Virus record (IMG/VR): IMGVR_UViG_3300010401_000015
Coordinates: 1 to 45,089 of that record
Source of the DNA: a virus
DNA: 45,089 bases
Strand: one strand, 5' to 3'
Part shown: in pieces, positions 31,201 to 37,478 of the stretch
How positions within the stretch are numbered: position 1 is the first letter of the stretch
How the letters are laid out: each line of letters begins with the position of its first letter
Position numbers and translations under genes: made by a program
The notes under the pieces: generated by a model
What the model was told of the DNA's origin: nothing
Seen by the model: the letters and a program-made list of their open reading frames with translations, nothing else
Databases searched by the model: none

Positions 31201-31542
31201 GTCTAACCACCCATCTTCTAGTCCCCCAATTTCACAAAAACACACCCCCGGAGCCTCTCCTCCCAGCTCCAGGAAACAAGTCTCACCACCAACGCGCCCG
31301 GGTTCTCGCTCGGGCGCGGGTGCGGAGAGACTTGCCGTTTCCACCCAATCCCCGCAATGTGAAGACTTCCAACGCCGGGTATAGAGGGGGCGAGGGCTAT
31401 CATCGCTCATGGGCTTGGCGCCCATTCCGCTACTGTCGCGCATCCCCGCCCTCTCTAAAATTCCCCGGTCGCGCCACCGTTCCACCTCTCTCACCCATCC
31501 AGCCGCCTACTGCCTCGAAGCGGTAAATCCCCCGGGAAGTGG
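31201..31542. other. 342-base interval upstream of the integrase with nested inverted repeats
   Basis: No confident gene. Two weak frames cross it on the minus strand: the upstream extension of the integrase and a 61-codon frame (31218-31403). The main content is a nested structure at 31272-31342 and a smaller ATGGGC/GCCCAT hairpin at 31409-31425. It may hold the integrase promoter, an attachment site or a small RNA. Confidence 0.4.
31272..31342. repeat. Three-tier nested inverted repeat
   Basis: GGAAAC (31272-31277) pairs with GTTTCC (31337-31342), AAGTCTC (31278-31284) with GAGACTT (31327-31333), and GCGCCCG (31294-31300) with CGGGCGC (31311-31317). Symmetric 9-base internal loops separate the last two stems, giving one 71-base hairpin with 20 perfect pairs. 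Confidence 0.7.
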
Positions 31543-31842
31543 CTACGCGCCCTCGGCGCGCCGCAGGAGCTCGCGAAACCTGCGGACCTTGGAAATCGAC
31601 AAGCGCCGCCGCTTGGCGATCGCGCTGTCGCTCAGATCATCCGGCAACATCTCGCGCATGAAGGCGACGAGGTTCGACTTGCTCGGCCTCGAGAAGTCGT
31701 AGCCCAGCGCCCGCGCCGTCTCGAACACCTTGTAGACCGTGTCCTCGTGGAACTTCGGCCCACGCTTGCGGCCGAGGATCTTGTTGACACTGGAGACGTC
31801 GACCCCGCATCGCCGCGCAATTTCCAGCTGTGTCGCGCCCAT
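31543..31842 (-). CDS. Orphan LacI-type helix-turn-helix protein
   Basis: A 99-residue protein with the N-terminal DNA-binding domain of LacI repressors: TQLEIARRCGVDVSSVNKIL as the helix-turn-helix, then a hinge-like RALGYDFSRPSKSN. No sugar-binding domain follows; instead there is a second basic helical region (SDSAIAKRRRLSISKVRRF) that could be another helix-turn-helix. GAAGGAG precedes the ATG. It is the best candidate for a phage repressor. Confidence 0.75.
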   Translation of the reverse strand: MGATQLEIARRCGVDVSSVNKILGRKRGPKFHEDTVYKVFETARALGYDFSRPSKSNLVAFMREMLPDDLSDSAIAKRRRLSISKVRRFRELLRRAEGA

Positions 31843-32993
31843 GTTCTGTTTCTCCTTCTATTTCTTGGGCATCTGTTTCCCGAACGGAACGTCATCGTCG
31901 TTGTATGGTTCTCGACCGTCGCCGCGGCGGCGGGCGCAGGCGCTTCGCCGGGCAGGTAGAGCTTTCCGCCACGGAGCGCGTACTCGGCGTTGCGGACGCA
32001 ATCGAACGCCTTAGCGATCTTCTGGTAGTCCGGCTTCCTGATGTCGGCGAGGGACTTAGCCTTGCGACCAGTAACCTTCTCGACGATGGCGCTGAAGTCC
32101 GCGTTCGAGAGTGAGAACTCCTGTAGCAGCGCCTTCATGCCGCGCATCTGGTTGTCGTCCACGAACGCGCCGCCCTGTGAACCGGCCTCGGTGTCGAACT
32201 GCGGCGCGGCAGCAACGGCCGGGAGTTCCTGCGCGAACGTCTCGATTTCCTTCGTCGTGTCTCCCGCGGGAGCAGCGTGGGCCTCAACGAACTGCCCCGG
32301 GTCGAGCTTCTCGCCGAACGTGCCAGCCTCTTCCTCACTGTAGACGGAGCCGAATTCCTTGGGGTAGCAGGAGCGGACAGCGTCCATCTCCACGCACTTC
32401 AGGAGCATCGTCTCGGGCATCTTGCCCCAGTTGAAGTTCTTGTCGTCCCTCCGCTCGCTCACGTCGAGGATCCGGATGTAAGGCTCCTTGCCGTTCCGCG
32501 AAATCTTGGCCCATGCGGCGATCATCATCCCGCGGTCCTTCTTCACGAGCGTCTTGACGACGTGCTTGACGGCACCGGATCCGAGGTCGGCGGTGAACTC
32601 GTCCTTCTCGTAGACGACGGCCGATTGGAGTCCCGCGAAGTCGGGCCGCTCCTCGAGCCGCTTCTGTACCTGGTTCTTCGAGAGACCCATGACGAGGCGC
32701 CGCTCATAGACCTGCTTCCCGTCGCGGATGACGTCGCTCCCGTAGCTATCCTTCTTCTTGGCGAACCGGACCTGGGCCCACGCTTCTTTCTTGAGGGGGT
32801 CGGCCCCGGAGGACTGGCAGTAGTGGACGTACAGCGCCGCCTCGTCCTCGTTCAGGTCCGGGCAGAGCGTCCGGCGCATGAGCTCAACCTGATCCTTGGT
32901 CATGCGCGCCGCATCGCCGGTTATGACGTCGCCTCGGCCGCCCTCGATCACGGTCAGGGCGCCGCCCTTCTTCTTGTCAGGCTTGGTTGACAT
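31632..32993 (-). CDS. bet: RecT/Bet-family single-strand annealing protein, frameshifted near its end
   Basis: A 453-codon frame from ATG 32993, preceded by AAGGAGG. The first 250 residues match phage Bet/RecT: MTKDQVELMRRTLCPDLNED, FVHYC-like VHYCQSSGADPLKKE, YERRLVMGLSKNQ, and EMDAVRSCYPKEFG. After the linker the frame runs into the next gene and gives a low-complexity Arg/Ser tail. One frame back, the text reads EPYNDDDVPFGKQMPKK and stops at 31858, just before the next ribosome site. That acidic DDDxPF end is typical, so an indel around 31915-31945 is likely. Confidence 0.85.
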   Translation of the reverse strand: MSTKPDKKKGGALTVIEGGRGDVITGDAARMTKDQVELMRRTLCPDLNEDEAALYVHYCQSSGADPLKKEAWAQVRFAKKKDSYGSDVIRDGKQVYERRLVMGLSKNQVQKRLEERPDFAGLQSAVVYEKDEFTADLGSGAVKHVVKTLVKKDRGMMIAAWAKISRNGKEPYIRILDVSERRDDKNFNWGKMPETMLLKCVEMDAVRSCYPKEFGSVYSEEEAGTFGEKLDPGQFVEAHAAPAGDTTKEIETFAQELPAVAAAPQFDTEAGSQGGAFVDDNQMRGMKALLQEFSLSNADFSAIVEKVTGRKAKSLADIRKPDYQKIAKAFDCVRNAEYALRGGKLYLPGEAPAPAAAATVENHTTTMTFRSGNRCPRNRRRNRTWARHSWKLRGDAGSTSPVSTRSSAASVGRSSTRTRSTRCSRRRGRWATTSRGRASRTSSPSCARCCRMI

Positions 32994-33585
32994 CGCTTTC
33001 CTCCTTCGCGTTCGGAATCGCCAGCTTGAAACCTTCCTCTTCGTCCACATGGATCCGCCCTGGCGCGGGCTTGCCGTTCTTCGTTTCCCACTCCTTCACG
33101 CGCTCGAGAGAAACGACAGACTTGTACGTCACGGCGTCCACGAACTCGCGCTCTGCCCACGCAGCCAGTTCTGCCTCGCTGAACGTGTGGTTGTGCGCCG
33201 GCTTCCTACGCAGCCGGAGCTCAGCGTGCTTGAGCAGCAGACTGCGGCGCTTCTTGCCGACGAGCTGCGCCTTCGTCCACGCCTCGAGCGCGCCCTCGAA
33301 AATCCCGTGGAGCCGGGTGGCCCGGGATTCCTCCCGGGCGACCCGCTTCGCCTCGATGGCCTTCACTGAGGCCAGCCGGCGGTCTGCCTCCACGAGCAGC
33401 TTCGCGATCGCGTCGGCCTCCTCGATTGAGTTGATGCGGACGCTGCCTTTATTGATGAGGGAGAATGGATCTACCTCGGTAAGGCGCTCGTCTTCCTCCT
33501 GCGCCTTATGCTCGGCGATCATCCGCTCGAGGATCTCGGTCTGAGATTCCTCTTTCGGCGCGCCAGTTCCCTTCGCCTCTTCCAT
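32977..33585 (-). CDS. gam: Mu Gam-like host-nuclease inhibitor
   Basis: A 202-residue protein. After an acidic N-terminus, a long coiled-coil (INSIEEADAIAKLLVEADRR) leads to a beta hairpin SLLLKHAELRLRRKPAHNH and a C-terminal domain (AAWAEREFVDAV, KPAPGRIHVDEEEGFKLAI). This is the layout of Mu Gam-like proteins, which coat DNA ends and shield them from RecBCD. It overlaps Bet by 17 bases. A Gam+Bet pair is present but no lambda-type exonuclease was seen in the operon. Confidence 0.78.
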   Translation of the reverse strand: MEEAKGTGAPKEESQTEILERMIAEHKAQEEDERLTEVDPFSLINKGSVRINSIEEADAIAKLLVEADRRLASVKAIEAKRVAREESRATRLHGIFEGALEAWTKAQLVGKKRRSLLLKHAELRLRRKPAHNHTFSEAELAAWAEREFVDAVTYKSVVSLERVKEWETKNGKPAPGRIHVDEEEGFKLAIPNAKEESDVNQA

Positions 33586-33622
33586 CACACCACCCCCGAA
33601 GATTGCGACCCTCGCTAAGTCA

Positions 33623-33655
33623 GCGGGAGGGGCCCCTTTGAAGAGCCCCTCCCGC
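33623..33655. repeat. Perfect 11-bp hairpin upstream of gam
   Basis: GCGGGAGGGGC (33623-33633) and GCCCCTCCCGC (33645-33655) pair perfectly around an 11-base loop, in the 88-base gap before gam. No U-tract follows on either strand. Probably an RNA processing or attenuation hairpin. Confidence 0.6.
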
Positions 33656-33673
33656 CAGAGGAGGGTTCCATGC

Positions 33674-33835
33674 CTAGAAAAAGATGATTGACCCGCCGCA
33701 GATCGTCCAGGTCGCGGGGTCGATGTACCCGCGAAGCTCATCCAGGTCCCAATGGGGGATGGGGCCAACGTATGTACAGAGCCCATCCTCGTCGCGGACC
33801 CAGCCGGAGTAGATCGCTACGTTCTGGTTACTCAC
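33674..33835 (-). CDS. Small hypothetical protein upstream of gam
   Basis: A 53-residue protein with GTG start at 33835, in a GTGAGTAA overlap with the preceding stop. It has an aromatic, beta-rich body (VAIYSGWVRDEDGLCTYVG, TICGGSIIFF). Not recognised. Confidence 0.5.
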   Translation of the reverse strand: MSNQNVAIYSGWVRDEDGLCTYVGPIPHWDLDELRGYIDPATWTICGGSIIFF

Positions 33836-34223
33836 GGCACGACGTCCCGCAGCTCCACCGCGCTCGGTGGGAGCCATCCACCAAGGTCACGACGTCGGCT
33901 CCGGAAAAACCGTAGTCGTCGTCATTCCAGCCCGCGCGACACTGGGCGTCGATGCACTCCGCGTCCGTCAGGCAGTCGGTCGACACGAACTCGAACCGCA
34001 GTTCCGAGTCGTAAAAGAAGACCTTCAGGCCCTGGACTGGGTACTGCGGCTGGATCTCCGGGCGCCGCCGAGGCGGCATCTCGATGTACGTCTGGCCGGT
34101 GAACGGATCGGTCTTGACCTCGCCGCCGTTCTGGATCAAAATTTGCCGATGCTGACGGCATCCGGCCGCCCTCTCCACTGGCGCCGCATCAGCACCGGCA
34201 ATTTCCCTAATCTCTTCCCACAT
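33828..34223 (-). CDS. First gene of the recombination operon, hypothetical
   Basis: A 131-residue protein from ATG 34223, preceded by AGAGGAGG. It has a Pro/Arg-rich middle and an acidic, Cys-containing C-terminal half (STDCLTDAECIDAQCRAGW, then WSCGTSC). Six Cys residues in the second half could bind metal. It is the first coding sequence after the pseudoknot leader. Not recognised. Confidence 0.6.
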   Translation of the reverse strand: MWEEIREIAGADAAPVERAAGCRQHRQILIQNGGEVKTDPFTGQTYIEMPPRRRPEIQPQYPVQGLKVFFYDSELRFEFVSTDCLTDAECIDAQCRAGWNDDDYGFSGADVVTLVDGSHRARWSCGTSCRE

Positions 34224-34240
34224 CGCGCCTCCTCTACGCG

Positions 34241-34272
34241 TACCCACAGACAAAAGACGTGGTCTGTGGGTA
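34241..34272. repeat. Perfect 11-bp hairpin in the leader of the recombination operon
   Basis: TACCCACAGAC (34241-34251) and GTCTGTGGGTA (34262-34272) pair around a 10-base loop, extended by CGCG on both sides with one bulge. It ends 17 bases from the ATG at 34223 and would form in any leftward transcript that reads past the upstream terminator. Confidence 0.65.
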
Positions 34273-34283
34273 GCGCGCCTACG

Positions 34284-34371
34284 AAAAAAGCCCGCTAGTC
34301 TGCGCCGCCGCCCCGCCCCTGGTGAGATGAAGCAACATTGACAGAGCTTCGGCGCAGGTCATCGGGCTTTT
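34284..34371 (-). terminator. Intrinsic terminator with long loop
   Basis: The GCCCG/CGGGC stem, continued by the CTGCGCCG/CGGCGCAG stem, ends in TTTTTT on the minus strand (34289-34284). On the plus strand the same stem ends in TTTT. It separates the leftward leader from the Gam/Bet operon, so expression of that operon would need read-through or antitermination. Confidence 0.6.
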
Positions 34372-34386
34372 GTGTTGCTTCATCTG
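34284..34386 (-). ncRNA. Candidate leader RNA / ncRNA with H-type pseudoknot and intrinsic terminator
   Basis: On the minus strand, GATGAAGCAACA (34384-34373) pairs with TGTTGCTTCATC (34337-34326), 12 perfect pairs. A second helix crosses it: AAAAGCCCG with CGGGCTTTT (34371-34363 with 34294-34286) and CTGCGCCG with CGGCGCAG (34357-34350 with 34307-34300), separated by 5-base internal loops. The 3' end is CGGGC followed by six T. A promoter is positioned to start transcription within a few bases of the first helix. The helices share no bases, so they can coexist as a pseudoknot. Confidence 0.65.
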
Positions 34387-34392
34387 CCAGAG

Positions 34393-34421
34393 ATTCTACA
34401 ACTTTGTGAATCCAAAAGCAA
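34393..34421 (-). promoter_or_regulatory. Leftward promoter for the leader RNA, TTGCTT-17-TAGAAT
   Basis: On the minus strand TTGCTT (34421-34416), a spacer of exactly 17 bases and TAGAAT (34398-34393). Transcription should start near 34386, at the first base pairs of the pseudoknot helix. The -35 lies inside one arm of a 13-bp inverted repeat. Confidence 0.65.
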
Positions 34422-34457
34422 ACAAAAATTCACGATTCGGTTAGATTTTTGTTTGCT
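34417..34457. repeat. 13-bp inverted repeat, candidate operator or recombination site
   Basis: AGCAAACAAAAAT (34417-34429) and ATTTTTGTTTGCT (34445-34457) are perfect inverted arms around a 15-base centre. One arm covers the leftward -35 box and the other lies 15 bases before a rightward -35. It could be an operator for both directions, or the core site of the adjacent tyrosine recombinase. Confidence 0.7.
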
Positions 34458-34471
34458 GCCGATGTGAACTC

Positions 34472-34527
34472 TTGTATACCCATATTTCTCCGAGTATGTT
34501 GCATTTCTATGCGTGGCGTGATATAGA
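34472..34527 (+). promoter_or_regulatory. Two tandem rightward promoters upstream of the recombinase
   Basis: TTGTAT (34472-34477), 17 bases, TATGTT (34495-34500); and TTGCAT (34499-34504), 17 bases, TATAGA (34522-34527). Downstream lie two small inverted repeats: CTCCGT/ACGGAG (34548-34563) and GTATGAC/GTCATAC (34572-34592). Confidence 0.5.
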
Positions 34528-34703
34528 GCCTTCGCATCCGGCGCCCGCTCCGTTCCCACGGAGTGAACCTTGTATGACCTCAGACGTCATACTCATCAGG
34601 TTCAATATTTCGTGGGGTAGGAGAGGCGGGCGGAACAGGGGAGGTAGGGCCCCTGTCCCAGCGGGTACAGGTCCGCGCGGTCGCGGAGGAGTACCTAGGT
34701 GCG

Positions 34704-35591
34704 TTGCGCGTGCAAGGCTATTCGTCGAGCACGCTGGAGAATTACTCTCTCGCCATCGGCAGGTTCCTTGAGCACCTAGACGTCGAAGGCCGCACGCCAT
34801 TCGAGAGGAGGCGCGGCGCGCAGACCTCCGTCGACCACGGCTGTCTACTCCGCTTCCTCCAGAAAATCCGCGGTCTAGGCGTGAAAGAGACCACCCTCCA
34901 GGGCCATAAGTCCGCGATCTCCAGCTGGTACGAATGGTTGATCCGCTGCGGCCACGTCGACCGCAACCCGATCGACATGCTCGCGCCCATCAAGACGCAG
35001 GAGGTCAATCCAGATCCGCTCCCGGTCGAGGACACGCTGAAGATTCTCGCTGAGGTGCGGCTGATGAATTGGCGGAATCTTGAGCGGAACCGCGCAGTCC
35101 TCGAGCTGTTCTACGCCAGCGGAATCCGCCTGAACGAGCTTCGGATGCTCGATGCGTCGGACATGGTCCTGAACGACCGCCGACCGCATTGCGTCATCCG
35201 CTATGGCAAGGGCAAGCAGCAGGGCATCGGGCGCCTGACGCCGGAAGCTGTCGACGCCGTCAAGGCGTGGCTGCCGAAGCGCTCCGGTATCCTCCGGAAA
35301 TGGGAGAAGCCCGCGGAGCCCGCGCTGTTCGTCTCGCGGATCGGGGACCGCCTTGGAGAATGGCGAATCTGGAATATGGTCGTCGAGGTCGGGCAGAAGA
35401 TTCTGGGCCGGCGGATCCACCCGCACCAGTTCCGGCACTCGTTCTGCACGGACCTCCTGAACAACGGCGCTGACCTCGAGAGCATCCGCAAGCTCGCGCG
35501 CCACAAGAACCTGAACACGACCCAGAAGTATCTCGCCGTGTCCACCGCCCACCTCGACGAGGCATACGCCAAGCTGCCGCGCAGAAGATAG
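34704..35591 (+). CDS. XerC/D-like tyrosine recombinase
   Basis: A 295-residue recombinase with the two-domain plan: an N-terminal SAM-like domain (GYSSSTLENYSLAIGRFLEH, then LRFLQKI) and a catalytic domain with Arg in YASGIRLNELRML, a beta-hairpin Lys in RYGKGKQQG, HQFRHSFC (His, Arg), RHKNLNTTQKYL (His, Tyr). The frame contains no ATG or GTG upstream: TTG 34704 is used here, but in-frame coding continues upstream and CTG 34653, preceded by GGGAGG at 8 bases, would add 17 residues (AEEYLGALR included). Likely the phage integrase or resolvase; it ends at a strong hairpin. Confidence 0.88.
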   Translation: MRVQGYSSSTLENYSLAIGRFLEHLDVEGRTPFERRRGAQTSVDHGCLLRFLQKIRGLGVKETTLQGHKSAISSWYEWLIRCGHVDRNPIDMLAPIKTQEVNPDPLPVEDTLKILAEVRLMNWRNLERNRAVLELFYASGIRLNELRMLDASDMVLNDRRPHCVIRYGKGKQQGIGRLTPEAVDAVKAWLPKRSGILRKWEKPAEPALFVSRIGDRLGEWRIWNMVVEVGQKILGRRIHPHQFRHSFCTDLLNNGADLESIRKLARHKNLNTTQKYLAVSTAHLDEAYAKLPRRR

Positions 35592-35592
35592 G

Positions 35593-35619
35593 GGGCCCCC
35601 GTAGGAGGTCCGGGGGCCC
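35593..35619. terminator. GC hairpin between convergent genes
   Basis: GGGCCCCCG (35593-35601) and CGGGGGCCC (35611-35619) pair perfectly around a 9-base loop, immediately after the recombinase stop and before the end of the leftward late genes. It has no U-tract, so any termination would be weak or factor-assisted. Confidence 0.45.
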
Positions 35620-35672
35620 GGGTTAGGGGGTAGCAACCGGCCGCCTTTACGGGCGACCGATAAGGGTGGGGT

Positions 35673-35978
35673 CTAGCGTTTCGCCTGTGATTCGACGTAC
35701 TCCAGCCGATCGGCCGCCTGCGCGATCAGCTTGTCCGAGAGCGCCTTGTGGGCGTTGATCGCCGCTTCGCCTTCGGTCTTTCCGTCGACAAGTACATAGA
35801 TGCGGATGTCTGGATCTGGCGCCTCGTTCAGCGGCTTCGACTTGAAGCGGAAGACCACGGTCCAGGCGCTGCCTGCCGCGGACTGGGCATCCGCAATCGA
35901 GATCAGGAAGATCGCGATGGATGCCGCGAGCACGAGGATGAAGAACGCGAAGACCGTCGAGCCAACAAACTTCTTCAT
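35673..35978 (-). CDS. Single-span membrane protein with periplasmic domain
   Basis: A 101-residue protein: MKKFVGSTVFAFFILVLAAS and the following residues to about 28 form a membrane anchor. An alpha/beta domain (WTVVFRFKSKPLNEAPDPD, then helical to the C-terminus) follows, probably periplasmic. It is the last gene of the fibre-to-lipase operon. A spanin-like or envelope role is possible but not shown. Confidence 0.6.
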   Translation of the reverse strand: MKKFVGSTVFAFFILVLAASIAIFLISIADAQSAAGSAWTVVFRFKSKPLNEAPDPDIRIYVLVDGKTEGEAAINAHKALSDKLIAQAADRLEYVESQAKR

Positions 35979-35987
35979 ACGGCACCT

Positions 35988-36803
35988 CTACGTCGTGATC
36001 TTGACGTCCCAGTCCTGCACTCCAAGCCGAACCACGATTGCGCCGCGGCGATTCGGACCGAGCCCGGCGCGTTCAGCATAAGTGTTATGCCAGCCAAGGA
36101 ATCCGCCGGTCACGCCGAACCACCTCTGCTTGGCGCGAGCCTCCATCCCGTGCGCGGAGAAGTCCATGTACTCCTTGCCCCAGTGGATTGGCTGGTGAGC
36201 GTGCCCCATCAGGAACACGTCGGCGACGTGGTGGCGCTCCTGTTCGCGGCATTTGCGCAGGGCCGCCTCGGGCGAGCACCCATTCCCGCTACCGTGCCAA
36301 GAGTGGATAGTGTACGTCTGCTTCCCAATCTTCAGGCGAGTCAGAGCCTGCCAGCGGCCCCATAGCGGGGTGACGTCCGGTTGCGGCTCGGTCATCGCCT
36401 TCGGCAGCGACTGGGCCTGAAGGAATACGTTCAGTTCCTTCGCCACGCTGCGGCCGGTTTTGGCCTCGGTGCGCCACGCGTGGTTCGAGTCGTGGGTGAT
36501 GATGAGCTTCCCGGCCTCCGCGACGGGGCGCCAGTAATCGGCCGCCTCCATGTACTGCTCTTCCGGGTGTTTGTCGCTATCCCACATCATTGAATTGTGG
36601 ACCTCGTCCCCGGGGATCGCGTTCTCCATATCGTCGCCGAGGTTGAACGCGAACCTGTTGGGACCGCGAAGCAGCCAACTGCGCCAGCTGAGCAGCCGAC
36701 GGCGATCGCACGCCTTGTGCCCGAAGTGCGCGCAGCAGAAGCTGATGAGCTCAATGTGCGATGGCTTTCCCTTGACCTTGAGCCTGACCTCGTGGCACTT
36801 CAT
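35988..36803 (-). CDS. Metallophosphoesterase (calcineurin-like)
   Basis: A 271-residue phosphoesterase with a full set of metal ligands: SFCCAHFGH (His26, His29), NLGDDMEN (Asp57, Asp58), THDSNHAWR (Asn107, His108), HSWHGSG (His170) and GHAHQP (His201, His203). The first motif is divergent from the usual DxH. There is no signal peptide, so it acts in the cytoplasm on a phosphodiester or phosphomonoester, possibly nucleic acid. It starts in an ATGA overlap with the preceding gene. Confidence 0.85.
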   Translation of the reverse strand: MKCHEVRLKVKGKPSHIELISFCCAHFGHKACDRRRLLSWRSWLLRGPNRFAFNLGDDMENAIPGDEVHNSMMWDSDKHPEEQYMEAADYWRPVAEAGKLIITHDSNHAWRTEAKTGRSVAKELNVFLQAQSLPKAMTEPQPDVTPLWGRWQALTRLKIGKQTYTIHSWHGSGNGCSPEAALRKCREQERHHVADVFLMGHAHQPIHWGKEYMDFSAHGMEARAKQRWFGVTGGFLGWHNTYAERAGLGPNRRGAIVVRLGVQDWDVKITT

Positions 36804-37174
36804 TTCAGCTTCCCCATCGACTTGAGGGCGACATGCAGCTGGTCGCTCAGCTGTTCGTCCGTGAGAGGCTCCATCTGGCGGTGGCTGATCGGGATACTGA
36901 TCCAGCCGTGCCTACCCCATTTCTTCCTCGCCTCCGTCACAGCCGCCGTCTCGAGGACGTGGCGCATGAAGAACGAGATTTTGAGCGACGGAATCCCGAC
37001 ATGGGCGGCGACGTCTTCCATGTAGCACGGGGACGCCGGCTTTAGGCCGAGCCGCTTGACCGCGCCGATGATGCGCTCAACGTATTCGTTGTCCAGGTCC
37101 ATCTGCCCGAGCGCCCGCCTGGTGGACTCATTGACCCCAAGGTATGGACCGCGCGCCATGAAAATAGATCTCAT
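36800..37174 (-). CDS. Hypothetical protein with possible winged helix
   Basis: A 124-residue protein. Residues 30-95 (EYVERIIGAVKRLGLKPAS, then DVAAHVGIPSLKISFFMRHV) have the helix-turn-helix spacing of a winged-helix domain, followed by a basic wing (EARKKWGRHGW). AGGAGG lies 8 bases before the ATG. It is coupled on both sides by ATGA overlaps. It could regulate the lysis or late operon. Confidence 0.5.
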   Translation of the reverse strand: MRSIFMARGPYLGVNESTRRALGQMDLDNEYVERIIGAVKRLGLKPASPCYMEDVAAHVGIPSLKISFFMRHVLETAAVTEARKKWGRHGWISIPISHRQMEPLTDEQLSDQLHVALKSMGKLK

Positions 37175-37269
37175 CTACCCGCCTCCTTCAGGACGGCGAT
37201 GAGGTCGAGGTACGTCTCGTCCGTCACCGTCTTCCCGTGCCACTTGATGAACCAGTGCCCCAGCGTCAG
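37171..37269 (-). CDS. Possible 32-residue peptide with a CTG start
   Basis: The coding-like segment LTLGHWFIKWHGKTVTDETY and the end AVLKEAGR has no ATG, GTG or TTG. A CTG overlaps the preceding stop as CTGA, mirroring the ATGA junctions on either side, and its own stop overlaps the next ATG as ATGA. This chain suggests translation by re-initiation at CTG. Confidence 0.3.
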   Translation of the reverse strand: MTLGHWFIKWHGKTVTDETYLDLIAVLKEAGR

Positions 37270-37478
37270 AACCCGAGGGCCATCCTCATCAGCGAAAACA
37301 GCTGCGAGAGGATCGGCATCAAGCCCTCGCCGATCTTGTAGAAGGTCGCCGATTCGGCCCCCGTCGCATCCCCGCCCGTGGCTCCTAGCCACATCGAGTT
37401 CAGCTCGGCGCATCCCGTCAGGGAGAGCATCGTGATCATGAAAAAACACGCCACCGCCATCGGCCTCGCGTACTTCAT
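37266..37478 (-). CDS. Small phage lipoprotein
   Basis: A 70-residue protein with a lipoprotein signal: MKYARPMAVACFFMITMLSL then TGC, giving lipobox LTGC with Cys23. The mature peptide is short and Gly/Ala/Leu-rich (GLMPILSQLFSLMRMALGF). It follows the lipase gene in an ATGA overlap. It might be an outer-membrane lysis or exclusion factor such as a minimal spanin, but it has no partner that is clearly an inner-membrane spanin. Confidence 0.7.
   Translation of the reverse strand: MKYARPMAVACFFMITMLSLTGCAELNSMWLGATGGDATGAESATFYKIGEGLMPILSQLFSLMRMALGF

Noticed and set aside
34472-34771. 99-codon plus-strand frame over the promoter region before the recombinase
   Set aside because: It overlaps promoters and the recombinase start in another frame, and its product is Arg/Gly/Pro-rich low complexity.
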